A stretch of 64,000 nucleotides of DNA from Schauerella aestuarii. GTDB lineage: Bacteria > Pseudomonadota > Gammaproteobacteria > Burkholderiales > Burkholderiaceae_B. The notes beneath the pieces are model-generated. The model did no database searches, was not told the origin of the DNA, and was given only the letters and a program-made list of their open reading frames with translations. The stretch spans positions 1-64,000 of the forward strand of contig NZ_SIZW01000042.1 in assembly GCF_009866805.1 (NCBI RefSeq). The letters run 5' to 3'. The translations under genes were made by a program, and so were the position numbers. Position 1 is the stretch's first letter, and the number at the start of each line of letters is the position of its first letter. Positions 7,280-16,163 of the stretch are shown one piece after another.

Positions 7280-9088
7280 TCACGCCATCTCCATGCCTTG
7301 CGCCAGATCCATCGCCTGACGTTCGAACTGACGCCGGTAGATGCCGTTCGCCTTGCCCACCAAGACCGTGTGGCTGCCCTCTTCGACGATGCGGCCACGT
7401 TCGAATACGAGCAGGCGATCGAGTTCGCGCACGGTGGACAAGCGATGCGCGATGACAAGCGTGGTGCGTCCCTTCATCAGTCGTTCCATGGCCTCCTGGA
7501 TCAGGGCTTCGCTTTCGCTATCCAGGCTCGAGGTGGCTTCGTCGAAGATCAGGATGGGCGCATCGGCGAGGAACGCGCGGGCAATGGCGACGCGTTGGCG
7601 TTCGCCACCCGACAGCTTGACGCCGCGTTCACCCACCAGCGTTTCGTAGCCCCGTGGCAGGTTCATGATGAAGTCATGGGCGCTGGCCAGGCGTGCTGCC
7701 TGTTCAATCTGTGCGCGGCTTGCGCCCGGGCGGGCATAGGCGATGTTCTCAGCCAGAGTGCGGTGAAAGAGGACGGGTTCTTGCTGCACGATGGCGATCT
7801 GGCTGCGCAGCGAGGCTTGCTGTACGGCAGCGATGTTCTGACCATCGATCGTGATGACCCCCTGATCGACGTCGTACAAGCGCTGAATCAGTTTGATGAA
7901 TGTGGTCTTGCCGGAGCCCGAATGCCCGACCAACCCGACGCGCTCGCCGGCGGCAATGCGCACCGAGAAATCGTTATAGAGCGGCGTGGCGTGCGCGCCA
8001 TACTTGAAGTCGACATGGGCGAAGGCGATCTCGCCATGGGCAATGGCGATGCGAGGCGCGTTTGGCACGTCAGCCACGCCCAGCGGTTGACGTTCCAGCG
8101 CGACCAGTTCTTCCATGTCGTTGACCGAGCGTTGCAGGTTGCGGATGTGCTGACCCACGTCGCGAAGATAGCCTTGCAGCACGAAGAACATCGTGAGCGC
8201 GAACGTGATGTCGCCCACCGTGGCTTCGCCGCGCACCCACAGGAGCAGTGCCACGCCGAGGATGGCGACCTGCATGATCACCAGCATGGCGCCTTGCACG
8301 CCACCGTTGATGGTGCCGCGGATCCAGGTGCGGCGGGTACGGCGGCTCCATTTGTTGATGACCCATGCCAGGCGCGATTCTTCACGCGTCTCGGCACCGA
8401 AAGCTTTGACGACCGGGTTGCAGCTGACCGCATCGGCCAGTGATCCACCCATGCGCGTGTCCCATGCATTGCCCAGGCGCGCCGCGGGTGCCACATAACC
8501 CAGCGACAGCATGACGGTGACAGCGATGTAGATCACCGAGCCCACGCCTACGACCGCACCCATGAGCGGCCAGTGCAATCCCAGCAGCACTGTGGCACCG
8601 CCCAGCATGACCACGGAGGGAAACAGGGCGATGAGCAAGGTGTCGTTCAGCAAATCGAGCGACCACATGCCGCGGGTGATCTTGCGTACGGTGGAGCCTG
8701 CAAAGCTATTGGCGTGCCAATCGGACGAGAACCGTTGCACGCGGTGAAACGCACCGGCGGCGATTTCGCTCATCATTTTCAGCGTCATGCTGGTCAGGTT
8801 CAAAAAGATGAACTGGCGCATGATCGTGGCGCCAAGGCCCAGGGCAGCCAACGTCCAGAAGGCGGTGAGTGCGGCATGCCAGACGATCGCCTCGGAGGCG
8901 GCACCCGAAGCGACGGCGTCGACCAGTCGGCCGGCGAACAGGGGCGTCATCACGTCTGCAGCCGCCGAGAGCAATGCGAGCAGCAGAATGAGGCCGATAC
9001 GCCAAGGCTGATGGCGCCAATGCCGGAAGGTAAAGCCAAGAACGTTCTTGAACGCTTGACCGCGAAAGTCGAGTTTATTGCGTGCCAT
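7280..9088 (-). CDS. ABC exporter half-transporter (MsbA/multidrug type)
   Basis: An N-terminal six-helix exporter domain (about 20-320) is fused to a nucleotide-binding domain (about 345-585). The NBD shows Walker A GHSGSGKTT, Q-loop QEPVLFHRT, signature LSGGERQRVAIARA, Walker B ILIFDEATSSLD and the H-loop VIAHRLST. The 602-residue length fits a homodimeric exporter that moves lipid or hydrophobic compounds out of the cytoplasm. It stands alone with no partner half or outer-membrane channel. Substrate is unknown. Confidence 0.92.
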   Translation of the reverse strand: MARNKLDFRGQAFKNVLGFTFRHWRHQPWRIGLILLLALLSAAADVMTPLFAGRLVDAVASGAASEAIVWHAALTAFWTLAALGLGATIMRQFIFLNLTSMTLKMMSEIAAGAFHRVQRFSSDWHANSFAGSTVRKITRGMWSLDLLNDTLLIALFPSVVMLGGATVLLGLHWPLMGAVVGVGSVIYIAVTVMLSLGYVAPAARLGNAWDTRMGGSLADAVSCNPVVKAFGAETREESRLAWVINKWSRRTRRTWIRGTINGGVQGAMLVIMQVAILGVALLLWVRGEATVGDITFALTMFFVLQGYLRDVGQHIRNLQRSVNDMEELVALERQPLGVADVPNAPRIAIAHGEIAFAHVDFKYGAHATPLYNDFSVRIAAGERVGLVGHSGSGKTTFIKLIQRLYDVDQGVITIDGQNIAAVQQASLRSQIAIVQQEPVLFHRTLAENIAYARPGASRAQIEQAARLASAHDFIMNLPRGYETLVGERGVKLSGGERQRVAIARAFLADAPILIFDEATSSLDSESEALIQEAMERLMKGRTTLVIAHRLSTVRELDRLLVFERGRIVEEGSHTVLVGKANGIYRRQFERQAMDLAQGMEMA

Positions 9089-9386
9089 GGACTGCGTGCG
9101 GCTGCATCGATGCAGCCGGCTTATCGGACGTGAAGTAAGTGGACGTGAAGGAGAGGGCAGGCGACCGGTCGACCCCTGATCGCACGAGGGGTGACACTGG
9201 TGAGGATGCCGCTAAAGGCAGCGGGCTGCGCCGGGAACTGCCTGCGTATGATATACGACGCCGAGCGGCTGGATATGACGGACCACCAAAGTACAGCCCA
9301 GCGGGACTACCGCGATGCCGGGCTCACTGCTGCGCGGCTGCCGCGAGTCGGCAGCACCAGGGCGTTTTCACGCCCCTGGATGGCAC
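9089..9386. other. Intergenic gap with no gene
   Basis: This 298-bp gap between the ABC exporter start and the end of the broken aldo/keto reductase shows no credible coding frame. Near 9356-9382 CCAGGGCGTTTTCACGCCCC can fold into a weak hairpin just downstream of the reductase stop and might serve as its terminator; it lacks a clear T-run. The ABC exporter promoter should lie next to 9089, but I see no strong -35/-10 pair. Confidence 0.4.
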
Positions 9387-10222
9387 TCAGGCACCCATAT
9401 CCATCTTGTCGGGATCGGGGCCCAGGCGGCCAGTCGCGGGAATCGTGGCCAGTGCCTTCATCTCCGCTGGCGTAAGTTCAAACGTAAACACATCGATGTT
9501 GGCGGCGATTCGCGCCGCGTTCTTCGAGCGTGGAATCACGATGTGGCGGCTTTGCAGGTGCCAGCGCAGAATGACGTGCGCCGGCGTTTTGCCGTGCGCG
9601 TCTGCGATCTGCTTGATGATGGGTTGCTTGAGCAATTCGCCGCCCTGGCCCAGCGGGCTCCACGACTCTGTGGCGATGCCCTGGCCCCGGCACCATTCGC
9701 CCACGTCGCTTTGCGGAAAGTCGGGGTGGATCTCGATCTGATTGACCGATGGCACCACACCGGTGGCGTCGATGATGCGTTCCAGATGCGGAACGTTGAA
9801 GTTTGAGACACCGATGGAGCGAATCCGTCCCTCTTCACGCAGTTTCACAAAGGCGCGCCACGTGTCGACGTATGCATCCTTCTTGGGGACTGGCCAGTGA
9901 ATGAGATAGAGATCGAGTTTTTCCAGCCCCAGCTTTTTCATGCTGGCATCGAACGCACGCAGGTGCTGTCGTAACCTTGGTCGGCGTTCCAGAGTTTGGT
10001 GGTGATGAAGATCTCTTCACGCGGCAATTCACTGTCGGCCACGGCGCGGCCCACACCGGCTTCGTTGCCGTAGATCATGGCGGTGTCGATGTGACGGTAG
10101 CCGGCGGCCAGTGCCGCTTTGGATGAGGCGTACGCTTCATCGTCAGAGAGTTGCCACACCCCCAATCCGATTTGTGGAATTTCGACGCCGTCGTTCAGGG
10201 TAAGCAGGGGAGCTTTCGACAT
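9387..10222 (-). pseudogene. Aldo/keto reductase (AKR5-like), frameshifted
   Basis: Two adjoining frames together encode one complete 2,5-diketo-gluconate-reductase-like enzyme. The upstream frame (10222-9938) carries the N-terminus with [14 protein letters not shown], the catalytic Asp-Tyr region [11 protein letters not shown] and the Lys of FITTKLW. The downstream frame (from about 9960 to 9387) carries LDLYLIHWPVPKKDAY, GVSNF and the NADPH-binding IPRSKNAARI. In the coding strand the sequence reads AGCACCTGCGTGCG where family members would need one more C (AGCACCCTGCGTGCG), so one base is missing near 9962-9963. The product would stop after about 94 residues. Either the gene is inactivated or the base is a sequencing error. 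Confidence 0.85.
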
Positions 10223-10394
10223 GTATGGCCTTCATTGAAAAGTAGTGAGAGCGGAGCGGCCGCCCGGCATACGGGCTTGCAACGTGGACGACCGGTCGCT
10301 GAGCGTGTGTTTGCCCGCAAATAGTCTGCCTGCGTCGGTTCTGGCTCGAGCCCTACGCAAAGCCTGGCGCGCGATCCGCTACCGGCTTGAACGC

Positions 10395-10418
10395 AGACGG
10401 GCACCGCGGTGCCCGTCT
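10395..10418. terminator. Perfect hairpin between gcd and the aldo/keto reductase
   Basis: An 11-bp perfect stem (10395-10405 with 10408-10418; AGACGGGCACC/GGTGCCCGTCT) lies about 75 bp downstream of the gcd stop. T-rich sequence follows only on the plus strand (TTTCCTT), so on the minus strand, where gcd is read, it is an imperfect intrinsic terminator or an mRNA-end stabiliser. Confidence 0.55.
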
Positions 10419-10494
10419 TTCCTTCAGATCATCGATCACGCACTGTAGGTCATCGGCGACGCGGTGTGAATCGCTAACGACCTGGATATAACGT

Positions 10495-13011
10495 TCAGTC
10501 TTCCAGCGTGTAGGCCAATACCGAATCGCCCGGCGTGGTGCCGATCGAACCGTGCCCGCCGGCGGCAATCACCACATACTGCTTCCCATTGGCGCCGCGG
10601 TAAGTCATGGGCGTGGCCTGGCCACCGGCCGGTAACCGAGCCTTCCAGACTTCTTCGCCCGTGCTGACGTTATATGCTCGCAGATAGTTGTCGAGCGTGG
10701 CACCGGCAAACGACACCCCTCCTGCGGTCATCAGCATGCCGCCGTGGCTGACGATGCCCATCGGCAGGGGAATCGGGAACGGGAAGGGCAGGAATGAGGT
10801 GTTCTGATCTTTGACCGTGCCGTTGCGGCGCGTCCATACGGTTTTGCCCGTGTTCAGGTCGACGGCAGCCATCGTGCCCCAGGGCGGCGCCTGGCAAGGC
10901 AACCCAAGCTTGGACCGGAAGTTCTGAATGTTGACGGCGAAACGTGCACCGAAGTTTTCGTTGAACTTGGGGGTATCGGGCTTCGTTACCATCCGGGTAT
11001 CCGGATTGTCCTTGTAATCGGGCCGTTCGACGAAGTTGTACAGGTAGGACAAGCGCACCGGCATGCCGATCATCACCTGGCGCACGGGGTCGACCGCCAC
11101 GCTGCCCCAGTTGAACACGCCGATGTTGCCGGGGTAGACCAGCGAGCCGGCAATCGTGGGCGGCGTCCAGGGGTTGCCGTCATAGCGATGTTGCTTGAAG
11201 GTGATGCGACACATCAACTGATCGATGGGGGTGGTGCCCCACATATCCGATTCCTTCAATACCGGCGGAATGAAGTTCACGGACGACACGGGCTGCGTGG
11301 GCGACGGTTTCTCGCCAGGGATATCCGTGATGGTGGACACGTTGACTTCTTCGACCGGCAGCACGGGCTTGCCGGTGCGGCGATCGAGCACGAACAGGTT
11401 GCCGCCCTTGGTGGGCAACACCATTGCGGGCACTTGCGCGCCGCCGACCGTCAGGTCGAGCAGTGACGGCTGGGAAGGATTGTCGCGATCCCACAGATCG
11501 TGGTGGGAGGTTTGAAAGTGCCAGCGGGGTGCACCGGTGGCGAGGTCCAGCGCGACAATCGTATCGGTATAGATTTCGTCTTCGGGGGTGCGGTTCACGC
11601 CCAACTGATCGGGCGATTTGTTGCCCAGCGGAACGTACACCAGGCCCAGGGCCTCGTCGGCTGCGAAGATGGTCCAGCTCGTCGGCGAATTGGCAACGTA
11701 GGTTTCACCGGGAGCCAAAGGCTTGTTCTCGTTGGGCTTGGCGGCGTCGAATTTCCAGACGATCTGGCCGGTGCGCACGTCGTAGGCACGCGTGACGCCG
11801 GAGGGATTGTCGACGTACGCGTTGTCGATGATGGAGCCGCCCACGATGGCGAGGTCGCGCGTGACGGTGGGTGGCGAGGTCTGCATGTAGCTCGACTTCT
11901 TGATGTTGGGCATGCCCTCGAGCAGATTGATGTAGCCCTTGTCGCCGAAACCTTCGCACAGCTTGCCGGTGTTGGCGTCCAGCGCGAACAAACGCGCATC
12001 GGTGGTGGCGGCGATGATGCGGCGGCTGCAGTCGGCTGACGCGGCGGTGTTGACCACAGAAGCTGAAGGTGCTGCCGGAGCAGTCATTGCGGACGTGGCG
12101 GTGGCCGGCGTTGCCAACGCATCAGCACGCGTCGCGACCGGTGCAGCCGCGGCATGGCCAGCGGATGCCGTAGCCTGGTCATCGTGATACGACACGCCGC
12201 GGCAGGTTTGATGTTGCAGCATGGCGTCGGCAGGCACCACGGGGTCGAAGCGCCAGCGTTCCTTGCCAGTGGCCGGGTCGAGGGCCACGATGCGGTTGTG
12301 CGGGGTGCAGAGGTAGAGCATGCCGTTGACCTTCAACGGCGTGGCTTCGAACGTGTATTCCTTGGCATCGACCTTGGGATCGCGAGTGTCGCCCGTGTGG
12401 TATTCCCAGGCCAGCTTCAGTTTCTTGACGCTGTTGAGATCGATGTCCTTCAAGGCAGAGTAACGTTGACCGAGATTATTGCCCCCGTAGGCCACCCAGT
12501 CATCGGCGGGCGGTGCCGGCGTGCCGGGCACAGCGGGCGCGGCGGTCGCAACCTGTGCAGGCGGTAACTCACCTTTTTGCGGGAACGGATCGTAGAAGCT
12601 GATGCCGATGGTGAAGACGATGAGGAGCGCCATCGTGGCGGCAAGCAGGCCATGGCTGCCGCGCCACAGCGGGCTGGCTTCGGTGGATTTGCGTGCGTCA
12701 CGCGTACGACGTGCAACGAATGGCAGGGTAAGCCACAACCCCAGCACGGCCAGCAATGCGCCGCGGGGAATGAACTGCCATTTATCGAGGCCGATTTCCC
12801 ACAGCGACCACACTAGCGTGGCCAACAGCAGCACCGCATAGACCGCCAGACCCGAGCGCCTGCGCCGGGTGATCAGGTAACCCGACAACAGCAGGCCGGC
12901 GGCCATGAACAAGTAAAAAAGACTGCCTTCTTCGGTGGCCAGCTGAATCCCGAGACCGAGAATCACCACACCCAGAATAAGCAGCACCACACCTGATATG
13001 CGCGCCAGCAT
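10495..13011 (-). CDS. gcd: Membrane-bound PQQ-dependent glucose dehydrogenase
   Basis: Five N-terminal membrane helices (about 1-145) anchor a periplasmic eight-bladed propeller. PQQ-enzyme signatures include DDWVAYGGNNLGQRYSALKD, AWEYHTGD (about 201-208), CRGVSYHD and the closing PMTYRGANGKQYVVIAAGGH. It oxidises aldoses to lactones in the periplasm and passes electrons to ubiquinone. At 838 residues it is about 40 longer than E. coli Gcd; the excess is an Ala/Thr-rich low-complexity insert at about 278-327, between the two conserved cysteines that flank this loop. It is downstream of regBA on the same strand and possibly controlled by it. No pqq biosynthesis gene is in the window. Confidence 0.93.
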   Translation of the reverse strand: MLARISGVVLLILGVVILGLGIQLATEEGSLFYLFMAAGLLLSGYLITRRRRSGLAVYAVLLLATLVWSLWEIGLDKWQFIPRGALLAVLGLWLTLPFVARRTRDARKSTEASPLWRGSHGLLAATMALLIVFTIGISFYDPFPQKGELPPAQVATAAPAVPGTPAPPADDWVAYGGNNLGQRYSALKDIDLNSVKKLKLAWEYHTGDTRDPKVDAKEYTFEATPLKVNGMLYLCTPHNRIVALDPATGKERWRFDPVVPADAMLQHQTCRGVSYHDDQATASAGHAAAAPVATRADALATPATATSAMTAPAAPSASVVNTAASADCSRRIIAATTDARLFALDANTGKLCEGFGDKGYINLLEGMPNIKKSSYMQTSPPTVTRDLAIVGGSIIDNAYVDNPSGVTRAYDVRTGQIVWKFDAAKPNENKPLAPGETYVANSPTSWTIFAADEALGLVYVPLGNKSPDQLGVNRTPEDEIYTDTIVALDLATGAPRWHFQTSHHDLWDRDNPSQPSLLDLTVGGAQVPAMVLPTKGGNLFVLDRRTGKPVLPVEEVNVSTITDIPGEKPSPTQPVSSVNFIPPVLKESDMWGTTPIDQLMCRITFKQHRYDGNPWTPPTIAGSLVYPGNIGVFNWGSVAVDPVRQVMIGMPVRLSYLYNFVERPDYKDNPDTRMVTKPDTPKFNENFGARFAVNIQNFRSKLGLPCQAPPWGTMAAVDLNTGKTVWTRRNGTVKDQNTSFLPFPFPIPLPMGIVSHGGMLMTAGGVSFAGATLDNYLRAYNVSTGEEVWKARLPAGGQATPMTYRGANGKQYVVIAAGGHGSIGTTPGDSVLAYTLED

Positions 13012-13095
13012 GTTCCAACCCCTCGCCTAAAAAATCTATCTTGGCATAGGTAGGCTGTCGTTGTCCTGATTGTCAGTCTGCCTGCGCGGGCATTT

Positions 13096-13686
13096 TCATT
13101 TGACTTGTTGTTTGCCCAGTTTGCGCGCGAGGGTACGGCGATGCATGCCCAAACGGCGGGCCGTTTCGGAAATATTGAAGCCCGTGGCCGCCAGCGTTTC
13201 GTGGATTTTCTCCCACTCCAACGTCTTGATGGAGGTGGTGCGTTCGGTCAGCTCGACTTCGACGTCGCCCGTGGCGCGATCGAATGCGGCTTCGATGTCG
13301 TCGGTATTGGAGGGCTTGGCCAGATAATGACAGGCACCCAACTTGATCGCTTCGACGGCGGTCGCAATGCTGGCGAAGCCGGTCAGGACGACGATCAACA
13401 TTTGATCGTCGTGCGCATGCAGCAGTTGCACACAGGCGAGCCCCGAAGCGTCACCCTTGAGTTTCAGATCGACGACCGCATAACCCGGCGTTTGCTCGCC
13501 TTGCAGCAGTTCGGCCGTGTTCTCGAGGCTGGTGGCGTGCAGCACGGTGTAGCCGCGTCGCTCAAACGAGCGCGCAAGCGTGCGCGCGAACGCGGCGTCA
13601 TCTTCCACGATCAGCAGAATCCGTTCGTCTTCCAAGTTTTCCGCACTCGATTCGTACAGATCGGTGGGGGCTTCATTCATCGACAT
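13096..13686 (-). CDS. regA: Redox response regulator RegA (ActR/PrrA family)
   Basis: A receiver domain (about 22-135) with acidic pocket EDD (28-30), phospho-acceptor Asp73 (VVDLKLKG) and Lys124 (YLAKPSNTDD), followed by a short linker and a Fis-type helix-turn-helix (ISETARRLGMHRRTLARKL, about 172-190). This short receiver-plus-Fis layout of about 185-200 residues is typical of RegA/PrrA/ActR, which control respiration, carbon and nitrogen functions in response to the quinone redox state. Its start overlaps the regB end by 14 bp. Likely targets are the adjoining cyo and gcd genes (inference). Confidence 0.9.
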   Translation of the reverse strand: MSMNEAPTDLYESSAENLEDERILLIVEDDAAFARTLARSFERRGYTVLHATSLENTAELLQGEQTPGYAVVDLKLKGDASGLACVQLLHAHDDQMLIVVLTGFASIATAVEAIKLGACHYLAKPSNTDDIEAAFDRATGDVEVELTERTTSIKTLEWEKIHETLAATGFNISETARRLGMHRRTLARKLGKQQVK

Positions 13687-15031
13687 CTTTCTCTTCTTCT
13701 TCGAGCTCGATCGCGGCCAACGGCAAGGTCAGCGTGACCATCGCCCCGCCTTCAGGCCGATTTTCTGCCCTGACACTGCCGCCCAATGTGCGTGCGACGT
13801 TGAAGACGAGGAACAGTCCCAGCCCGCCGCCGGGGCGTCCCTTGCTCGATTGATAGGGTTTGCCCAGACGCTCCAGCATCTGCGCTTCGAATCCGGGGCC
13901 GGCATCGGTCACCGTGAGCTGCAGCGTGTCGTCGTCCTCGTGCGTGACCTCCAGGCCCACCCAATGCGGGGAAGCCTCAAGTGCATTATCCAGGACGTTG
14001 TGAATCATTTGCTTGAGCGCCGAATCCGACACGATGCGCAGGTCTTCGCCGAAATAATTGCGGTAGGCGAATCGGCTGACGGCGCGCGTGGCGCGCCAAT
14101 CCGCCACGAGATCGTCGATGAACGTGTTGACGGTGGTGGCCACGGGCGCCTCGCCGCGTGCTTCGCCAGAGGCCAGCAAAATACCGGTCACGATGGATTT
14201 GCAACGCAGGATCTGAATCTGCATTTCCTCGACTTCCTGCAGCAGTTCCGGATCGTCGGTGAAGGGCGCCATGCGCCGCCAGTCGCCCAGGATCACGGCC
14301 AGCGTAGCCAAAGGCGTGCCGAGTTCGTGCGCGGCACCGGAGGCCAACAGGCCCATGCGCACGATATGTTCTTCTTCGGCCGCGCGTTGCCGCAGAGCGG
14401 CCAGTCGGGTGTCGCGTGCGCGCAGGTTGCGCGTAATGCGGGTAATGAAAATCACCAACAGCGCGGCGTTCAGCGCGAAGCAGATCAGCATGCCCTGGAT
14501 GTAGGGGCTGCTCAGTCCCTCGTCGTGATCGAGCGGCAACGGTAGCGGTACGGCGAACAGCGCCAGGGCCGCGAAGCACGCGACAGTGACCAGGACGATG
14601 ATGCACGTCGACCAGGGCTTGAGGAGCACGGCACCCAGCGTGACTTGCAGCAGGAAGAGAAAAACGAAGGGATTGGTGGCGCCGCCGCTCAGGTAGAGCT
14701 GAAGCGTAAGGGTGCCCACATCTACCAGGAGGGCCACGAAGAGCTCACCGTTGGAGACTTCGCGCCGCACGCGCAGGCGCAGCAGGCCGGCAATATTGCA
14801 GATGACCAGGCCGCCGAGCACCATCAGCATGTAGTGCAGGGGAAGGCGAATGCCAAAGCCGAAGTGCACCAGGAAGATGGTCGCGATCTGGCCGAGCACG
14901 GCAATCCAGCGCAGTTGAATCAACTGCTGCATGTTCTTGCGGCCGGTCGCGTCCTTGGGGGCGGCATGCGCCGCGGCGTGGGAAAGGCCCGCCCCGAGGG
15001 CAGCGGCCTCTACGGGGCTTGGCATCTTCAC
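13673..15031 (-). CDS. regB: Redox sensor histidine kinase RegB (PrrB/ActS family)
   Basis: Six membrane helices (about 40-200) carry the RegB quinone-sensing heptapeptide GGATNPF (116-122). The H-box GAAHELGTPLATLAV places the phosphorylated His at 235. A Cys at 277 (ILRCKSIVTG) lies 42 residues later, matching the redox-active Cys of Rhodobacter RegB, where the spacing is 40. The ATP-binding domain has NVLDNALEASP, DAGPGF and GGGLGLFLV. The C-terminus is strongly acidic. It senses ubiquinone redox state in the membrane and phosphorylates RegA. It starts 6 bp after the SURF1 stop, so it is part of the cyo-SURF1 transcription unit. Confidence 0.92.
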   Translation of the reverse strand: MKMPSPVEAAALGAGLSHAAAHAAPKDATGRKNMQQLIQLRWIAVLGQIATIFLVHFGFGIRLPLHYMLMVLGGLVICNIAGLLRLRVRREVSNGELFVALLVDVGTLTLQLYLSGGATNPFVFLFLLQVTLGAVLLKPWSTCIIVLVTVACFAALALFAVPLPLPLDHDEGLSSPYIQGMLICFALNAALLVIFITRITRNLRARDTRLAALRQRAAEEEHIVRMGLLASGAAHELGTPLATLAVILGDWRRMAPFTDDPELLQEVEEMQIQILRCKSIVTGILLASGEARGEAPVATTVNTFIDDLVADWRATRAVSRFAYRNYFGEDLRIVSDSALKQMIHNVLDNALEASPHWVGLEVTHEDDDTLQLTVTDAGPGFEAQMLERLGKPYQSSKGRPGGGLGLFLVFNVARTLGGSVRAENRPEGGAMVTLTLPLAAIELEEEEKDVDE

Positions 15032-15037
15032 TTTCTC

Positions 15038-16084
15038 CTAAGAGCGAAGTGTAGTCTGAACCTGGGATTGAGCGTGGCGGCGGCGCAGGCGCCGTTCGGT
15101 TCGGGCCACATACCACGTCGCCAAGGCGACCATCAAGGCCAGTCCATACCAGGTGATGGCATAGACGAGATGGCTGTTGGGAAAGGAGATGACGGTCAGT
15201 CCACCCACAGGCCAGGCCGGTTCCTGGGCGGCTGCCGCAGGTGCCAGCGCGGCGCCGGCGGCGAATCCGGCAGGGGGCCTGGATGCCCCGGCGGGGGCGC
15301 TGGGCGGGACAGCGACCGGAGCGGATGACGCGGGATCGGTGGCCGAGTCGGTGGTGCCCTCGGACGATCGGCCAAAGGGGGAATTGCGGCCCGCCGGCGC
15401 CAGTTGGCGTCCAAATCCCGCGCCGCCTTGCCGGGGTGCGGCATCGGCATCGATGAAGTAGGGGGCCGTTTGGGTCAGGCCGCGTGCCTGCGCGATGGCT
15501 GCCACATCGCGTGAGTACCACTTGTCGGCAGCAGGATCGTTCTTGCGCAGGAAGCCGCCGCCGGGCTCAGTTACCCGCAGCAACCCCGTGACGGTCGTGG
15601 TCCCGCTCGGGGCGGTATCGCTGCGGCTGGCGGGATCGCGCTTATCCGACGGGACGAAGCCGCGATTGATCAGCACGGTGGTGCCGTCGGTGCGTTGCAA
15701 CGGCGTCAGTACCCAGAAGCCACTGCCCAGATCCGTGACGGCCTGAACCAGCGTCTCGCGATCGTGCTGAAACGTTCCGGTCACGTCCACATGTTGGTAC
15801 GCGTTGTCGTCGGCATTGATGCTCGGCCATTGCGCGGCGGCAGGCGCCGGTACAGCAGGGGCCGCAACGCGTGCGTTGACGCGTTCGATCAGGTCGAGCT
15901 TCCAGGCCCGGCGTTCAACCTGCCACGTGCCCAGCGAAACGAAGCCGGCGAAGGCGGCCAATGCGAGCACGGCGAGTATGGCGAGCGTGAAGCGGGAACG
16001 GGGGCCGCGTTCGAGCGGATCGCCGGCATTCGTTGTGGCGGGCCGATTGCCGCGGGGGGGCTGCGATGGGGTAGGGGCGGTCAT
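15038..16084 (-). CDS. SURF1 family oxidase assembly protein with low-complexity insert
   Basis: SURF1 proteins deliver or insert heme a/o in terminal oxidases. The two expected membrane helices are present, near residues 30-50 (FAGFVSLGTWQVERRAWK follows) and near the C-terminus (HLVYAITWYGLALMVAL). Core motifs VLINRGFVP and NSHLVYAITW fit. The protein is 348 residues, about 100 longer than usual; the excess is a Pro/Ala/Gly/Ser-rich insert (about 218-291) just before the second helix. I start at ATG 16084; a GTG four codons upstream is possible. Its place after cyoD suggests a Surf1 specialised for the quinol oxidase, as known in Paracoccus. Confidence 0.88.
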   Translation of the reverse strand: MTAPTPSQPPRGNRPATTNAGDPLERGPRSRFTLAILAVLALAAFAGFVSLGTWQVERRAWKLDLIERVNARVAAPAVPAPAAAQWPSINADDNAYQHVDVTGTFQHDRETLVQAVTDLGSGFWVLTPLQRTDGTTVLINRGFVPSDKRDPASRSDTAPSGTTTVTGLLRVTEPGGGFLRKNDPAADKWYSRDVAAIAQARGLTQTAPYFIDADAAPRQGGAGFGRQLAPAGRNSPFGRSSEGTTDSATDPASSAPVAVPPSAPAGASRPPAGFAAGAALAPAAAAQEPAWPVGGLTVISFPNSHLVYAITWYGLALMVALATWYVARTERRLRRRHAQSQVQTTLRS

Positions 16085-16109
16085 GTTTCTGGGCACCTGG
16101 ACGTGACAA

Positions 16110-16130
16110 CGGGCCGGGAAGACCGGCCCG
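16110..16130 (-). promoter_or_regulatory. GC-rich hairpin between cyoD and SURF1
   Basis: A perfect 8-bp stem CGGGCCGG/CCGGCCCG with a 5-base loop lies 33 bp after the cyoD stop and 25 bp before the SURF1 start. On the minus strand it is followed by TTGTCACG rather than a T-run, so it is more likely a partial terminator or RNA-processing/stability barrier than a full terminator. It could lower expression of SURF1-regBA relative to the oxidase subunits. Confidence 0.5.
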
Positions 16131-16163
16131 CTGCGGGGTGTTGCGTAAAAGCCTGCGTGACGC

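Noticed and set aside
6893-8443. A 516-codon open frame on the plus strand across the ABC exporter gene
   Set aside because: It is antisense to a gene with perfect ABC motifs and starts in the 18-bp array. Its translation has no family resemblance. High GC at third positions keeps such frames open.
9958-9966. Programmed ribosomal frameshift in the aldo/keto reductase
   Set aside because: No slippery heptamer, stimulatory hairpin or internal Shine-Dalgarno is visible, and this family does not use recoding. A mutation or sequencing error is simpler.
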